Of a DNA stretch of 64,000 nucleotides, positions 50,944-63,462 are shown piece by piece (positions within the stretch are counted from its first letter, which is position 1; each line of letters begins with the position of its first letter). The position numbers and the translations under genes are program-made. The DNA is taken from contig PTFA01000158.1 of assembly GCA_003342895.1 (NCBI GenBank), forward strand, positions 817,921-881,920, read 5' to 3'. The notes below the pieces were generated by a model. It was not told where the DNA came from and ran no database searches. It saw only the letters and a list, made by a program, of their open reading frames with translations. This DNA is from Casuarius casuarius (lineage: Eukaryota; Chordata; Aves; Casuariiformes; Casuariidae).

Positions 50944-50957
50944 GGGGGGGGGGGGGG
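50944..50957. repeat. Homopolymer of 14 G
   Basis: An uninterrupted run of 14 G; the exact length is prone to sequencing error. Confidence 0.9.
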
Positions 50958-51051
50958 AATCCTTCCTCATTTACCACATCTCCTTGTGGAGGTGGATGTA
51001 TCTGGTACTGATTAGGAGGTGATTGTGGCAGTGGGACCAGAAGAGCCCAGA

Positions 51052-51150
51052 TTATAGTTGTGAGGCACTGTGGTCTCCTGATTCAGACTGGGGGCTGGGA
51101 GTCAGACATCCTGACTCGCATTCCTGGGTTTGTCACATTGACTCACTGGC
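51052..51150 (+). mobile_element. MIR-like SINE 5' half
   Basis: CACTGTGGTCTCCTGATTCA, GACTGGGGGCTGGGAGTCAG, ACATCCTGACTCGCATTCCT and GGGTTTGTCACATTGACTCA follow the sense order of the MIR tRNA-like head and core start. Similarity fades before the conserved 3' portion. Confidence 0.68.
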
Positions 51151-52419
51151 AGGCTAGATTTCTATTATTTCTATTATTGTGCCAGATTCCTATTACCTGT
51201 ATTCTTGATACACACAGTGCTCTCCAGTTGTACACAGAGGTTGTGAGACGCTTCAGTGAGAAGCACTCTAAATGCAAAGACGCTGGCATGTAGGTGATGA
51301 AGGGGAGACATTTTACTGAGCAAATCTATAGATATCATGATCCGGCAGACAGGGTGGAAACAGTCAGGAACTAGCCAAATATTCCAGAAGAGCATGATAA
51401 GGAACCCCAACGCAGGTGACCGGTGACTGCTGAGAATATGGTCCTGAGAATGGGGCTGTGAGTACAATATCGGCTTAATCGCTGGGCTTAAATGCATAAA
51501 CAAACAGCTGCTTTCCAAGAGCACTGAGAAGTAAAAGGAGGTTCTCTTGAGTTTCTTTGAAGCATTTACGCCTTATAGATTTACCTTACCAACTTAGATT
51601 TTGGTCTGTCCCTCCTTTCTAACGAGGAGAATTGTCACATGGCTACAGCATGGAAAGAGTTAACCTTAACTCTCACACAGCACATCTCAACTAACTTCGA
51701 GCACTTATCTCAGGCATCTAAGGCTACACCTCTACTAAGAAATTAAACAGGCCAAGGAATGTTATTGGGCACAGGGACTTGAGCTGCTCTACTGTCAGAA
51801 TGGTCCCAGACGTTGATTTAGCTGAGGGTACTAGCCCGTCCCAAACAATTCTTGGTCATGACCTGGGAGTCCACACAGGCTGGGACTGCTCCCAGGTGGC
51901 ATCGGCACAAAGACACCTTGTTTTGGAGGGCAGCAAAATTTACTCACCGGGATGGGGCTGCATTGTGCCATCTGGCCTCAGGGCCAGAGCTTGGACATGC
52001 TTAGGTTACTAATATACAGACAAAGCCTAAGATCTAGAAAGATAAGGACACTTCAAGAGACTGAGTCAGCCCACCCAGGGTCTGAATCATTCCTGGGGAT
52101 GTCTGTCTGTCTCCACTGACTCTATAGGGAGACTGAAGTGTTATCTTCCAACACAGCTGCCTCAGCTGCAGGCCTAAAGTCAGGTCAGATGAATCTGGCC
52201 TCTTCAAGTAAGCATATGTGGGTGCAGGTCTAACCCCAAAGTGTATGGGATTAGACTGGAGGAATGTCTTTTCCTTGTACTCCACCGGATGAGAAATTAA
52301 TTAAATAATTGTTATTGTTTTTAATACTTGTATCCTGGGTCTTCAGTCACTGTAAGAACATTAAAGGTTTTGACAGCTAATCTGGATGTTTTTAGAGTAA
52401 GGATCTAACACGTTGCATT

Positions 52420-52608
52420 CATCCATGCTTTACAAAATGTAAATCATTTCTATAATGTTCTCAAGAGGCAACTGAGAATTAGCGTCCCTACTTGATGAAT
52501 GTGTAAACTGAGGTACAGAGAGCTCAGAGGACTTTTTTTTCTTTTGCCCATATAGCTAGTCAGAGACAGAGCAACCCCAGGAGCTCAATTCCTACTCTCC
52601 AAACCTGC
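52420..52608 (-). mobile_element. MIR-like SINE
   Basis: Landmarks in reverse orientation are CATGCTTTACAAAATGTAAA, GATGAATGTGTAAACTGAGG then TACAGAGAG, TTGCCCATATAGCTAGTCAG then AGACAGAGC, and CCAGGAGCTCAATTCCTACT. A poly-T insertion interrupts it at about 52533. Confidence 0.7.
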
Positions 52609-55600
52609 CAGCCGAGAAAGTGTCTGACTTTATTTTAATGAAGTTCTGTTTGCCATTTCATTTTCCAGACTGTTAGTCCAGAATAATGGAAAGTGGAGAC
52701 CCGAATGGATGACAGGAAGTCTTTGTAATTTGCTGAAGTACAATTAGTAGCTGGCAAGCTCAAGATCAGCTCTCTGTCCATAGTAAATACACTTTGGGCC
52801 AAGCAGAGTCACTTAAAAGTTTCTGTCCTTGTATCTCCAGCCAGCAGGGTCAGCTGCAGCTGAGCCTGGAAGCTGGATCTGCAAATGCAGAAGCAATCCT
52901 GATCCTGCAGCCTGGTTATAAAAGAGATCCCTGGCCTCCAAGAACTCCAAGTCTTTTTCATCTGGACAGAATAAAGTCAGAGGGACAGTCAGCAAAGGGT
53001 GAGGTCTGATTATGTTTTTCACTGGATTTTTGTTGTCCTCAAGCTCTTCTCTGAGGTGAATTTTCTTGCCAGACATTATCGGCTTCAGTGGTTTGGCTCA
53101 GATTTTTGCTCCCAGACTCTTTTGTTCTATTGATTTTTGGATCAACCCTGCACTGGCTGTTTTGAAAGTTGCTTTAGCCATATTAATATTTAACTTAAAC
53201 AAGTTTTAAATCATAAGTCTGTCAGGGAAATCTTTTAGTCTCTGGACAGTTCCTTTCCTTGCTGGTTTTGAGCCGTACATGAGTACAGCTTCACTTGCCA
53301 GGATTTCTTCTCCTGTTGGGTGCTGGTCTCATGACAGTCTGTTATTACTGTTGCTTTAATGCAGCGGAAAACAAAACCAGTGTGGTATTGTAGGCAATAT
53401 TGTGGCCTCCTGTGAGTCAGAGCAGTCCAAGGGTGGGGGCAGAAGCCTGAAACTCATCTGTTTCACAGAATATCTGATCTATCCTGTCTCCACAGAGTGT
53501 GTTAGGGGCGGGGGACTCGCTGATGGATCTGGAGGATCTATGAGGAAGGAAAATGTCTCTTAACAGTTGTCATACACTGCTTTACAACTCACGAATCATG
53601 GTCTGGACATTAAATGCTGATACTGTCATTGGGAATGGGAGAACAAAACAGATATAGATCTATCAGGACAGTTAGCACTACAAAGAGTAACTTCACTTTC
53701 CATGGTGGTAACTACTTTGTGCAAACTTTCCAGGGAACATGCTGATAGAGTTGCTGCTGTCCTTACTGCCCTAAGTTGCTGTTGAGATCTCAAAGAGGGG
53801 CTTCTAAAGGCTTAATATACTGAATAAGATGGGCCCACAACTTTCCTTTTCTGATGCTTCTTTGTCCCCTATCCTCCCTGTGTCTGTACCACACTATGCA
53901 GAATATTAATATATAGTGGAGTCTTATACTTTGCCCTGTCAAAAGGCATCTTTTCAAGGCCCTGGCGGCTCTCCCTAATCACTGAGAATGGAAATAGTTG
54001 CAGTTATCAGACAACGGACATTGATTAAAAATTCTGCCAGCCTCAATGGCAACAGAGTTTAGACCCACACTGAGTTGTGACTGCCCCCTCCGTACCTCCA
54101 GAAGGTTCAGACTGCCATTCTCCACCTGGTACAAGCTCTCCATGATGTCTCTAGTCCCTCTTTGTAGAGATTGTCTGTGGACACCTTACAGAGCGTGCTG
54201 GCTCTTAACTCCCACCTTCCATCATGCACAAGTTTAGTAGCCCAATTACATGGGCTTTGGCCTTCTCCCTGTCTCTTACTCCTTAGGCAGGTCTAGAGCC
54301 ATAGCAGGACAGCAGAAGTAGGAACTAAGGCCTCCCCAAATGGCTACAGACATGCTCCCATCCATATTTTTTATGGAGTAGGCTTTTAGAGAAGGAATTA
54401 CTCTGATTTAATCTTTATCTACAGACACATCCATCAGCAAACAACCAAATAAAATCTAATGTCAACAGTCTTCTTTCTGTCTGGTAGTTTTAGGTCCCAT
54501 GTTAAAACTCTCCTACTCACACAGTGTGTAAAGTCCCAGCAGAAGAAGATGACTAAGATCATGGGACAAATATTGAGCCTGACTGTCCCCTGCCTTTGTT
54601 CCTGCAGGTGGGGGTGCCATCAACTCACATTGCTTCAACTTAGTCTCCTGCTGTCTCCAGTATGACGCTTTGTGAAGGAAATGTCATTGTGCTGAGCAAG
54701 GGACAGGCAAAGCAAAGCAGCTCGTGAGGAGAGGAGCTCCACACATTACAGGACTGGGACATGGCTATGTCACCAGGCTCTGGGCTCCTACCTCCCCTGC
54801 CTGCTCTGCTGTTAGTCTGGAGGTATTATCTTGCATTTCTGTCTCTCCCATTACAGCCCTAGCAGAAAGCTTTGCTATCATGAAGCTTTCCAGACCTTTC
54901 TAGCTGGCCCAGCTGAGCTTGCTCAAGCTGCCCATCCACATCCATAGCATAGTTTTAGATACTGCATAGAGAGCAGATCAAGCATTTTAAGTCATAGGCA
55001 GCTGAGGCTGCTGACCACCTTCTGGAGCAGAAACACGGTGCAGGTGCCTAATGCCCACCTTGTTCAGTTGAAGCAGAGGGAGGTCAAAGGGCCCAGAGCA
55101 GTGCTTCCTTTCCTGGCACTCTCCAGTGAGCATGCAACGTGCTAGCAACATGATGCAACTGGGGCTACGTATGTGCACAAAGCCCTCTTCCTTACTGTTC
55201 AGGTTATGGGTGGATCTGCTTATGTCTATCAATAAGCTTGCAATGTGTAAGTAAGTGTAACATTCCCAAGGCATTTTATAAAATCTAATGCTTAAAGCAC
55301 ACACTGCTTGGCACTGAAATACTCTTATGCAGGCTGCTGCAGGACAGAGGTCTAACTATGCAAACAGCACTGGAACTGTTAGAGGCAGAAGTGAAGGGTA
55401 TGTATCCAACTACTGTTGTCAAGGCAGTGCAGATAAGAAGACTGTGTTTAAACTGGAATTTTTCTGAGACTCAGAATTTAGCAGCTATGTTTTGCAAAAA
55501 GATTACAAGGTCTTCAGGAACCATGAATGGTTTGATCTTCAGCTTTATATCCCCTGCTCTTCTGGGCAGTAGATGTGCCCTAATATACAACTGGTTATTT

Positions 55601-58600
55601 GCCTGCTGATTAGTCAAACAAAAGGCACTTTCTACAATGACTGGGGGTTTTGTCTGAGGCCTGTCTTCTCCCTCCTGACTTATTCTGTTGCTGCTTAGTG
55701 GAGAAGATCACAGCCTGAGGGTAACTGGCATCTCTTCTTGGTTTCACAAAGCAGAGCCACAAGCTAGTGGTATGAGTAAGGCAGGATCCCATGTGACAGT
55801 GTAACCACTGCTTTCCATGGGAAGATATTTCTCATATTAGAAAGTCCAATGGGTGGGAGTGGGGAAATCTATAGCAGTGGCTTGGCTTGGGACTGTGGAA
55901 AATTGATATGCGATGCAAGCTAAACTCCTGGCCTCTCACCTTTATTTGGCATGGAAAAACTGTCTCCTCTTTCCAGCTCACGACTGGCAAAGTCTGTGTA
56001 AGTGATTATCTGCTAAAAGGTGCTGAAGGCCTGCGCTCCTTATTGTGATTTGTATCTTATTAGACAGAAAAACTCAAAAACTTTGGCTTTATCATGCCTA
56101 TAAATAAAATGAATCAGCAGAATCATTCCTCCAACACAGTCAGAAAATAAGATGAGGAGGAAGTTCGCTCAGTGAAGCAAAGGGGTGGTAAGCAGAGCTG
56201 TACACATTGTTCCTGGCTCCATTCAACTTATTGAGATAGCTTGGCAACCTCTCTCATCAATGATAATGTATTCCATTTTCCTCCCATGACATGTAAAGTT
56301 TAAATTAATCAGAGTGGCAACAGAGAGACAGAATCTCTATTGACTGATTTTGGCTGGAAGGACATTTTCTGATTTCCACCAAATTTTTTATGGAGGTTAA
56401 GATCATTTTATGAAACAACCATGTCTCCCTGCTTTTATGAGAATACAGCTGGATTCTAAAAAACAGGTGTGTTTGTGCTTTAAAAGTTTTAGTCTATATT
56501 AAAATAATAAAGGGAATAGATATAAAGGAAACTTTTCTCCCTTTCTGTGAAACAGATGCTATTAGATCTAGCTGAAACCTCAAGTTTCCATCCCACAAGA
56601 AATGCCAACATTTTAATTCCAGTTCTATTATGGTAAAAACAAAGAATGCTATTCTGACTTTAGCTTTTTGGAGTATTAATATAATGTAATATAGAACAAA
56701 ATATGTTTGGAGACAACAAGCCATTGTGAAATGAAGAATTAGTTAAAAGAGTCAAACCAAAATAGCATCAAAGTGAGCACTGTCATAGAGAGACTTTTCA
56801 AAATAGATGAAGCAGAAAGGAAAAATATGCTGTTCAAATATTTTCAGGCAGTTGTAGATGTTAGTGAGGCTTTAATTATAGTTGCGTTATCATATAGGTT
56901 GGCAAAGATTAAATAAATGTGTGGCTCTTTGTCTCTGGTGAAATCCAGATACTAAGTCAGAATGTCCTTTGGTTTGACCTTACACAGGGTCGACAGAGTT
57001 TGGCGAGGAATGTAGCTACTTATACCAGAGGTGCTTGGTGCAATCCAGCAAATAGGTGGATAAAAACTTTCTACAGTAATAAATTTCCAGGAACAGTGTG
57101 CTAAGACTTTCAGTAGGAAAGTCTCCAGCTTTTAGAAGATATCAGCATGAATATCTATAGATGGAGGAATAAACTGTCTTTTGGCGGTAAGGATTTACCT
57201 GGAGGTGACCATAGACGCAGTTGCCTTCCTCATCAGCACAGTCCAGAGCTCGCCCTCACCTCTGGGTGAGACAAGCTGTGTATCTGCTTCCTCACTAGCT
57301 GCTAGCATTGCAGCTACCACCACCCTTGCCTTGTGTTGTAGCAGGTTTGCAGAGGTGTATATATAGGGCAAGCAAACAGCTGACTGGCCGGGTTTTGAAT
57401 CACCTGCTTCACTAGAGGGGTATTTTCATTCTGCCTGACCCAGGAAAAAATAACGTATCCCTTAGCCACAGAGCAAGATAAATGCTGACATTTTCAAACA
57501 GTTGGCACAAGCCCATGCCTGGCCACTGGCTCCTTGTCCTTCAGACAGCACTTCAAGTTCACCTGTGATTTTGATTTGCCTGCTGTATCCTTCTTGCCTC
57601 CCAGTGTATTGGCTGCTCCCCGCACCGCACTGCACTCCTATGAACTCAGTCAAATTGCATCTCTCAGCTGTAGGTGTCTTGATCCTAATTCCTTTATGGC
57701 ACTGTTGTGCATCCTTCTGACTTTTCATGGCCTCTTTTCTCCATAAGAAGGTCTGGATCCTATGGTGAGAAGCCCCAAGATGGCAGAAATAAAGGGTCAG
57801 AACGTTTACCTACATATATCTTGTTTAATTATTTGCTGATTTCCATTCTCTTTCTTCTGTTGGCAGATAGGAGAACTGCCTGACTCTGCAATTCCATTGG
57901 GTATTTAAAGTTGGCTGCATTCAGCTATTTGGAAAAATCTCTTATTTTGGACAAAACTTCTATCTACTTGGCCACAGAGGGACCCCTAAATGAAAAGGAC
58001 CTTGCCAGTTCACAGTCTTTCCCAGTTTAGTCTCAAAGGATCTCTTTTTTGAAACCACTGGAAACAGTGACTACACAATTAAGGTGGCAACTACTTCTCA
58101 CCATAGTCTTTTGCTATGAACTCCAGAAGGCCATTTCTGATGGGCTCCAGCAGCACTGGGATCCAAAGAGTGGTAAGGCTGCAGACACTACCCTGCATTG
58201 TCCCCAAACTGGATCTGACGTCAGGATAGGGGACACTCTCCCCATACAATATCTTTTCCCAGGATTCCATTTAACCCATCCCTTTAGCTTAAGACTTTGT
58301 TTCCTAGCCCATCCCTTCATGGGATCTACAGCTTTAAATTATTATTGTGACTGCTCCTTAAAAGGCTCTTTGGCTTCTCCTAGTACACAGCAGTAGTAAA
58401 ATGTTTACTTCCAGTGCAGAAAACCTGCCCTGCTTCTACACTATCATTTAATTAATTACAGTCTTAGGTTGCCCTGTTATCCTCTATAGATGCAGTACTT
58501 GCAAGAAGCAATTGAATGTGGGTCTACCAAAACAAAAACTAAATATTTAACAGGTAGAAGTATTCTGATATTCCAAGATGCAAGTGATTTTTCAACACAG

Positions 58601-58804
58601 GACATCAGGAACTTGTCTTCTTGGCAGTGTCTTTGTAACTCCAGTTTTATCACTGATTTCGGCAAGTGGCCAGGAGGGAAAAGTTTATCTGGCAGAATGC
58701 AGAGGGAATAAACTCTAACAAGGGAGAACGGAGAATGTAAGCTGGCCTCCTGGTGAGAGATCTGTGAGACTGAACAATAATCCTCCATGGGAAACGTGCT
58801 GTAG

Positions 58805-58872
58805 AGAATCATAGAGAAATTCAATTTGGAAGGGACCTCTGAGATCATCTGGTCCCATCCCCTACAGATTGG
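58805..58872 (-). mobile_element. CR1 LINE 3' terminal fragment
   Basis: The stretch contains AATCATAGAGAAATTC, then TTGGAAGGGACCTCTGAGAT and CATCTGGTCCCATCCCC. This is the reverse complement of the last 60 to 70 bases of a CR1 element with a decayed octamer tail. Similarity ends just after CCCCTACAGA. Confidence 0.82.
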
Positions 58873-58989
58873 AGCTCTCTCTGCAATGAGTACAGCCTTC
58901 TCTCCATCTTCGCTGCATTTTCTAAAAAGCTAGTATGTATCTATTGCATCACTCCAGCCATACAAACATCCCACCACCTCTCTGTAGTT

Positions 58990-59100
58990 CCAGTGAGGGC
59001 ATAGCTCTGCAGCGGTGCAGGACCTCCGGATCCTCCTGTTTGTTTCCCGAGCAGCGAGTATTAGTGTGCAGGAACTCCACATGGTCCCCGCTGCCTCAGG
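58990..59100 (+). other. Weak candidate exon with a splice-donor-like end
   Basis: A small CpG-containing patch (five CpGs in about 90 bases) ends in CTCAGG followed by GTGAGTGTAA, a good donor match. It could be a non-coding 5' exon of a rightward gene such as PRSS23, or chance. No acceptor or promoter is evident. Confidence 0.18.
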
Positions 59101-60024
59101 GTGAGTGTAAGCACCTCTCCCATTGCTCTGTCTCCTGCGTGCTGACCATGTATGACCTATTTTCCCCAGGCTGTGGGCTTTGGTCTCCATCCACAGATGA
59201 ACCTAGTGTATAGCCTTTCCCAGCGGGTTAGAAAAGGTGGCTAGGGAAGTGTTTTGAGAGAGCACAGATAGTGACACAAGGAGGTTTTCCTTTTTGCCAG
59301 GCATTCAAATCTGGTCCAAGACAGCAGCAACCAAAGTCATTGTCAGGAGGCAACTGAGAGACACGGGTTGGTAATCTAAATCCAGTTTTCCAACAGCACC
59401 ACTTTTTGACATATTTATCAGCAGTCTCAGCAGAAAGGGCAGAGACTGAGTGAGTGATGAAGATCAGATGGTCCCCTTATCCTGGTGCACACTCGGCATA
59501 CTGAGGCAGCAGTTGCTGGTGCACGTGAGGTACCTCTGATCCTAAGGCACACCGCTAATCCTAGAAGGAAATCAGTGTTTGTTACCTAAACTAAGAATCT
59601 CTTTCTATTTCTGTAAAGTTTCTCATCCGGGATGGTCTCTGGTCAAGTTATAAAATGAATTAACCACTATGAGAAAACAAACACCTTCTCAGGTAACTTT
59701 TGAAAGGAGAATCCAACTATCCTCAAAAGCTACTGTTTTCCCACTCCATTTTTCTTTTGCTTTCTGTCCTGCAAACATTTCCTGGGGGAAAGGAAATCAG
59801 CTGTTCAAATTTATTGCTATCTCCTCAAGCACACTGGAGACAAACTAAGTTTCCTTCTTCATAGAATTCCACAAGGCGTTTTATTATGGGATGTCTAGCA
59901 GTCTCCTGAAGCTGATATAGAGAGAAAAGGAATAAAAAACTCAAAGGGGAATTTCATACTAAAATATCTAACTGATACCTACATCTACATCCAACTGATG
60001 TAGCTGGGAAACCTAATTAAATTA

Positions 60025-60250
60025 CAGTAGTGTTGGACTGGGGTTCAGGGACCTTGGCTTTTTTCCAAGTTGTGCCAGTAATATGGTATGCAAACATAGG
60101 CAGATAAACTCTGTTTTTTCTACTTTGATTGCAAACTCTGTAGGGCAAGAAACCATCTTTTACATTTCTTTTTCATAATGCGTAGCACAGTGCAGTCCCA
60201 AACCGAGTCAGAACTTGTGGACTCTGGAGCAATACAAACAGCATATGCAG
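60025..60250 (+). mobile_element. MIR-like SINE with 3' tail
   Basis: The sense order is visible: GGACTGGGGTTCAGGGACCT, AAGTTGTGCCAGTAATATGG, TTGCAAACTCTGTAGGGCAA then GAAACCATCTTTTAC, and GCGTAGCACAGTGCAGTCCC. This matches the head and the well-known 3' end of the amniote family. It lies just left of the candidate enhancer at 60430-60860. Confidence 0.62.
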
Positions 60251-60429
60251 TAATATAATACAATACTGTCCACAATCAGGCAGAGCTCCCACTTATTTCG
60301 TTGAGAATATTGTCCACAGGATCAGGTTGTCAGGCCTTACTTAAGATTCAGTCAGCTGTCAGCTTTTCCTGCTGAGTTCAGTACAGGGGACTCAACTTTA
60401 CCTCACCCTCCTTCTGCCACTTGCCTACC

Positions 60430-60860
60430 CTCACAACAGAAGCCCTAAATTCACATTCAGAACAAGAGCATTCACGATGCACTGATTTAATCCTGACCAG
60501 GCCTGGCATTCCCTGGCTTTGTTAACATCTGTCCTTGCTTTGGTGCTGTTCTTTATTGTAAGCCTAATAAGTACATAAAGGCCAAGGAATGGGAATCCGG
60601 GCAGACGCACAGCAGCGAGCTTTGAGGAACTTGTTTGCCTGGGCCGACAGACTGGGTAAACAATTAGCTCCAGCTCAAACATGCAGGTCCCGAGGAAGAG
60701 TCGGATGCTTGGCACTGGCCGCTCTCTGTGACATTCAAAATTTGGCTTTTTTCCAATCAAATATTTAAACATTTATAATAGTTTGTCCATGTCCAGCTAC
60801 ACGGGCTCATTTAGGAATTTCTGCTGCAGTCTATTTTTGTAAATGGAGATATGACTATTA
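60430..60860. promoter_or_regulatory. Candidate distal enhancer or conserved non-coding element
   Basis: This stretch retains about seven CpGs between 60598 and 60722 in otherwise CpG-poor DNA. Forkhead-like motifs are GTAAACA at 60656 and TTGTTTGC at about 60631. GTAAACA overlaps CAATTAG at 60661, a homeobox-like core. Two TEAD-like cores, CATTCC and GGAATG, lie at about 60506 and 60586. No recognised repeat occurs inside. Conservation is not tested; this is inference from composition and motifs. Confidence 0.35.
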
Positions 60861-61896
60861 TTTACTAAGAACTTTGAAAGAATGTGCTTATCTTTACAGC
60901 AAGGGTAAAAAAGGGTTTGTTTGAAAGTCATATAATGAAATAGGTCAGCAGCTACCAGCATAATACTGATAAGCAATGTACACTTTGATGAAGCCTCACT
61001 TGGAGCATTGCTGTCACTGATCATTCTGTGTTCACTACTAGTTGAAAACAGCTGGCTTTTAATGAAACATAATAGGTAATTTATTATTTTAGAACTGTCT
61101 TTCCATTTATAACTATGCCTGTTACAGTACAATGGAGAATTGTACCCTTATTCTTTCATGCTGGCAATGCAGGAAATATTTAACAGCTCCTTGTTAAGTA
61201 TTTATTTTAAAATATGTTAATGATGTAAGTCTCCAAATTGGTGAAGTTAGTATACTTTGAGTCATGCATACATCTTGTACCTTTTGAGTCAGGACGGCAT
61301 GTTCATTTTAATCCATTCATTTCATAATTTCAGACTGATACAGTAGAAGATGCACAGGATTATCCACGTTGATCTCTTGTATATCACAAACCTGTAAGTT
61401 TTATCATATTTTACTTTATCAAACCCAGGTCTTTAGCTAGATTAAGTGACTTAAGTTCTCAAGAAATGAAGCTGTTGTATGCTACAGGTCCGCCAACCCA
61501 GCTTCAACACAAGAAACAATCTGCATGGTAACTAACAAATGAAAATTTACAGAAAAAAAATTTTGTTATAAGACACTTGAGGAAAACAAGAAAAAATGTT
61601 TGCTTGTTTTTATTGTTTCTCACTTGCCTTTAAGAACAGAATCAAAGCCACCCTTGTACATAATCACCAAGCTTGCTATTTGTTGTTTCCTTCAGCAACA
61701 TATGCACAAGAACTTTAGAAAAGAATAGTGGGCTACACGGGGTAGCTAGCCAGGGACGTCTCAACCTGCAAGGCTGTACGTGTCCCCACAGAGAACTGCC
61801 AACCAGTTCAAAGGCAGCAGGTGATCCTTGCTGGATACTCTGCAAGAGGGAGGGCCTTTACCAGGCACTAAGAAGTAACTTTAAGCTGAACTTTTG

Positions 61897-61973
61897 AGTT
61901 GGCCCTGCTTTGAGTAGGAGGTTAGACTAGATGACCTGCAGAGTCAACCTAAATTAGTCCATGATTCTCTAAA
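61897..61973 (+). mobile_element. CR1 LINE 3' terminal fragment
   Basis: The segment contains GGCCCTGCTTTGAGTAGGAG, GTTAGACTAGATGACCTGCA and a terminal CCATGATTCTCT. This matches the CR1 3' UTR and tail in sense orientation with moderate divergence. No coding part is recognisable upstream. Confidence 0.8.
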
Positions 61974-63391
61974 TAGACTTCATGATTAGTGATGGTTCGC
62001 AGGAATACTAATGAGAGGATATCTCATGTACTATTGAGAGCAGAGCTCTCAGCCGGGAACAGCTAAGAAGAATGTTCAAATAATCTGGAAGAACTGGTAA
62101 ACGCTAGGCAGAAGCTGGGTAGGAGCAGTCTAAATAGTTCAAATTACAAGCTTTGAGAAATGTTGGCCCACTTTTCTGAGGAAAAGGGGACAGTTTAGAT
62201 GGCCTGCAAGTCAGGAGAAAGGGATACATAGTCTTCTCTGGGATCGGGCTGTGGCATTAAGCTGATAGCAAGAGCAGGGTGAAAAGGTAGACCAAAAGCA
62301 CACTCATTAGCACAAAATTAAAATAGCAGCAGAGAAATGAACAAAGGAAGACTTACAAAGAAGAGAATATGTCATTTTCTCTGGGCGAATACTGAGAGTC
62401 TGGATAATAAGCAAGAGAAATTTGCCTTTTTCATGAATAAATTTGACCTAGCTGGTATTACTGAATTTAGTGGGAGGATTTCTGTGATCAGACAGTTGAA
62501 AACACTTGTTATAGCTAAGCCAGCAAGGAGTTACCATGAAATAGCAGAATAGTATTGTGTGTCACAAATAGCAGTGCCTCTTGCTGTCACTGATAAGGGA
62601 AGCCAATGATCTCAAAAGTTTATGAACCACAAGATGAATATCTCTTAAAACACCTCTCCACAACGTATGGAGAAAGTGATGAATTATTATTGGGTGACTT
62701 AGTCTGAACAATGTATTCTGGATATCCCATGGTGACAGTGGGACTTTCTAAAACTTATATGCAACAGTTTCCTATATTGAAAACCAACACTGAAAATATA
62801 TATTAGACTTGCTAGCTAATAGAGATATTATTCAAAGAGTTAAATACTAGTGCTTACAGCCGTTACTAAAATTAGACATTTTAAAATCAAGTATTTTAAA
62901 GAGCTATTCAGGAAGCTCTCTGGATCATAACTGTCAATTTTAAATTAGTCCTAAAACAGAAGGAAAATTGTAAAGGTCTGGAAGAAACTAAAGTGATATG
63001 CATATTTGAATAGGCTAGATGGAATTACCCAGATGACTGTGGGCTTGTCTACCTGATACCAGTCTTAGATTAAATAATGATGATATATTTAATAAAAGAT
63101 TAAAGTAATATAGTTAAGATTTATGGAAACAGATTTTGTCAAACAGTACTACCTTCCACGAAATTATGAGTTTTAGAATAACGGCAATGGTATTGATACT
63201 TGGACTTTGAACACCTTGGACCATAACACATCTTGATAAACAGCTGAGATACAAATAGAGATAATTCATCATCAGACAATAACGAACCAAAGCCTGTAAT
63301 ATACCACTCTCCTGTGATAATTTTTAGCTCAAGACTGACTGTTCTTTAAAATATTTTTCTAGCTGAAGTGGGGCTAGTGACCTGGGGAAAA

Positions 63392-63462
63392 GAAATCCAA
63401 CAGGTTGTGCAGGATGTCAGGCTAGATCACCACGGTTCTCTGTAGCTATAAAACCCTCCTAT
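63392..63462 (+). mobile_element. Possible ancient CR1-like 3' fragment
   Basis: AGGATGTCAGGCTAGATCAC followed by CACGGTTCTCTGTAGCTATA resembles the old CR1 3' phrase GAGGTCAGACTAGATGATCA followed by a GGTTCC-like region. It is short and diverged. Confidence 0.42.

Larger units (their letters stand above)
48801..58804. other. Intergenic stretch with MIR-like SINEs
   Basis: Outside the MIR-like copies at 51052-51150 and 52420-52608, the inverted repeat near 50100 and the G-run at 50944, nothing is recognised. Open frames of about 115 codons (51174-51524 on the minus strand, 58049-58396 on the plus strand) show no domains. Confidence 0.55.

Noticed and set aside
50944..50957. A G-quadruplex
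   Set aside because: It is one homopolymer run without the separate G-tracts expected of a regulatory quadruplex, and its length may be a sequencing artefact.
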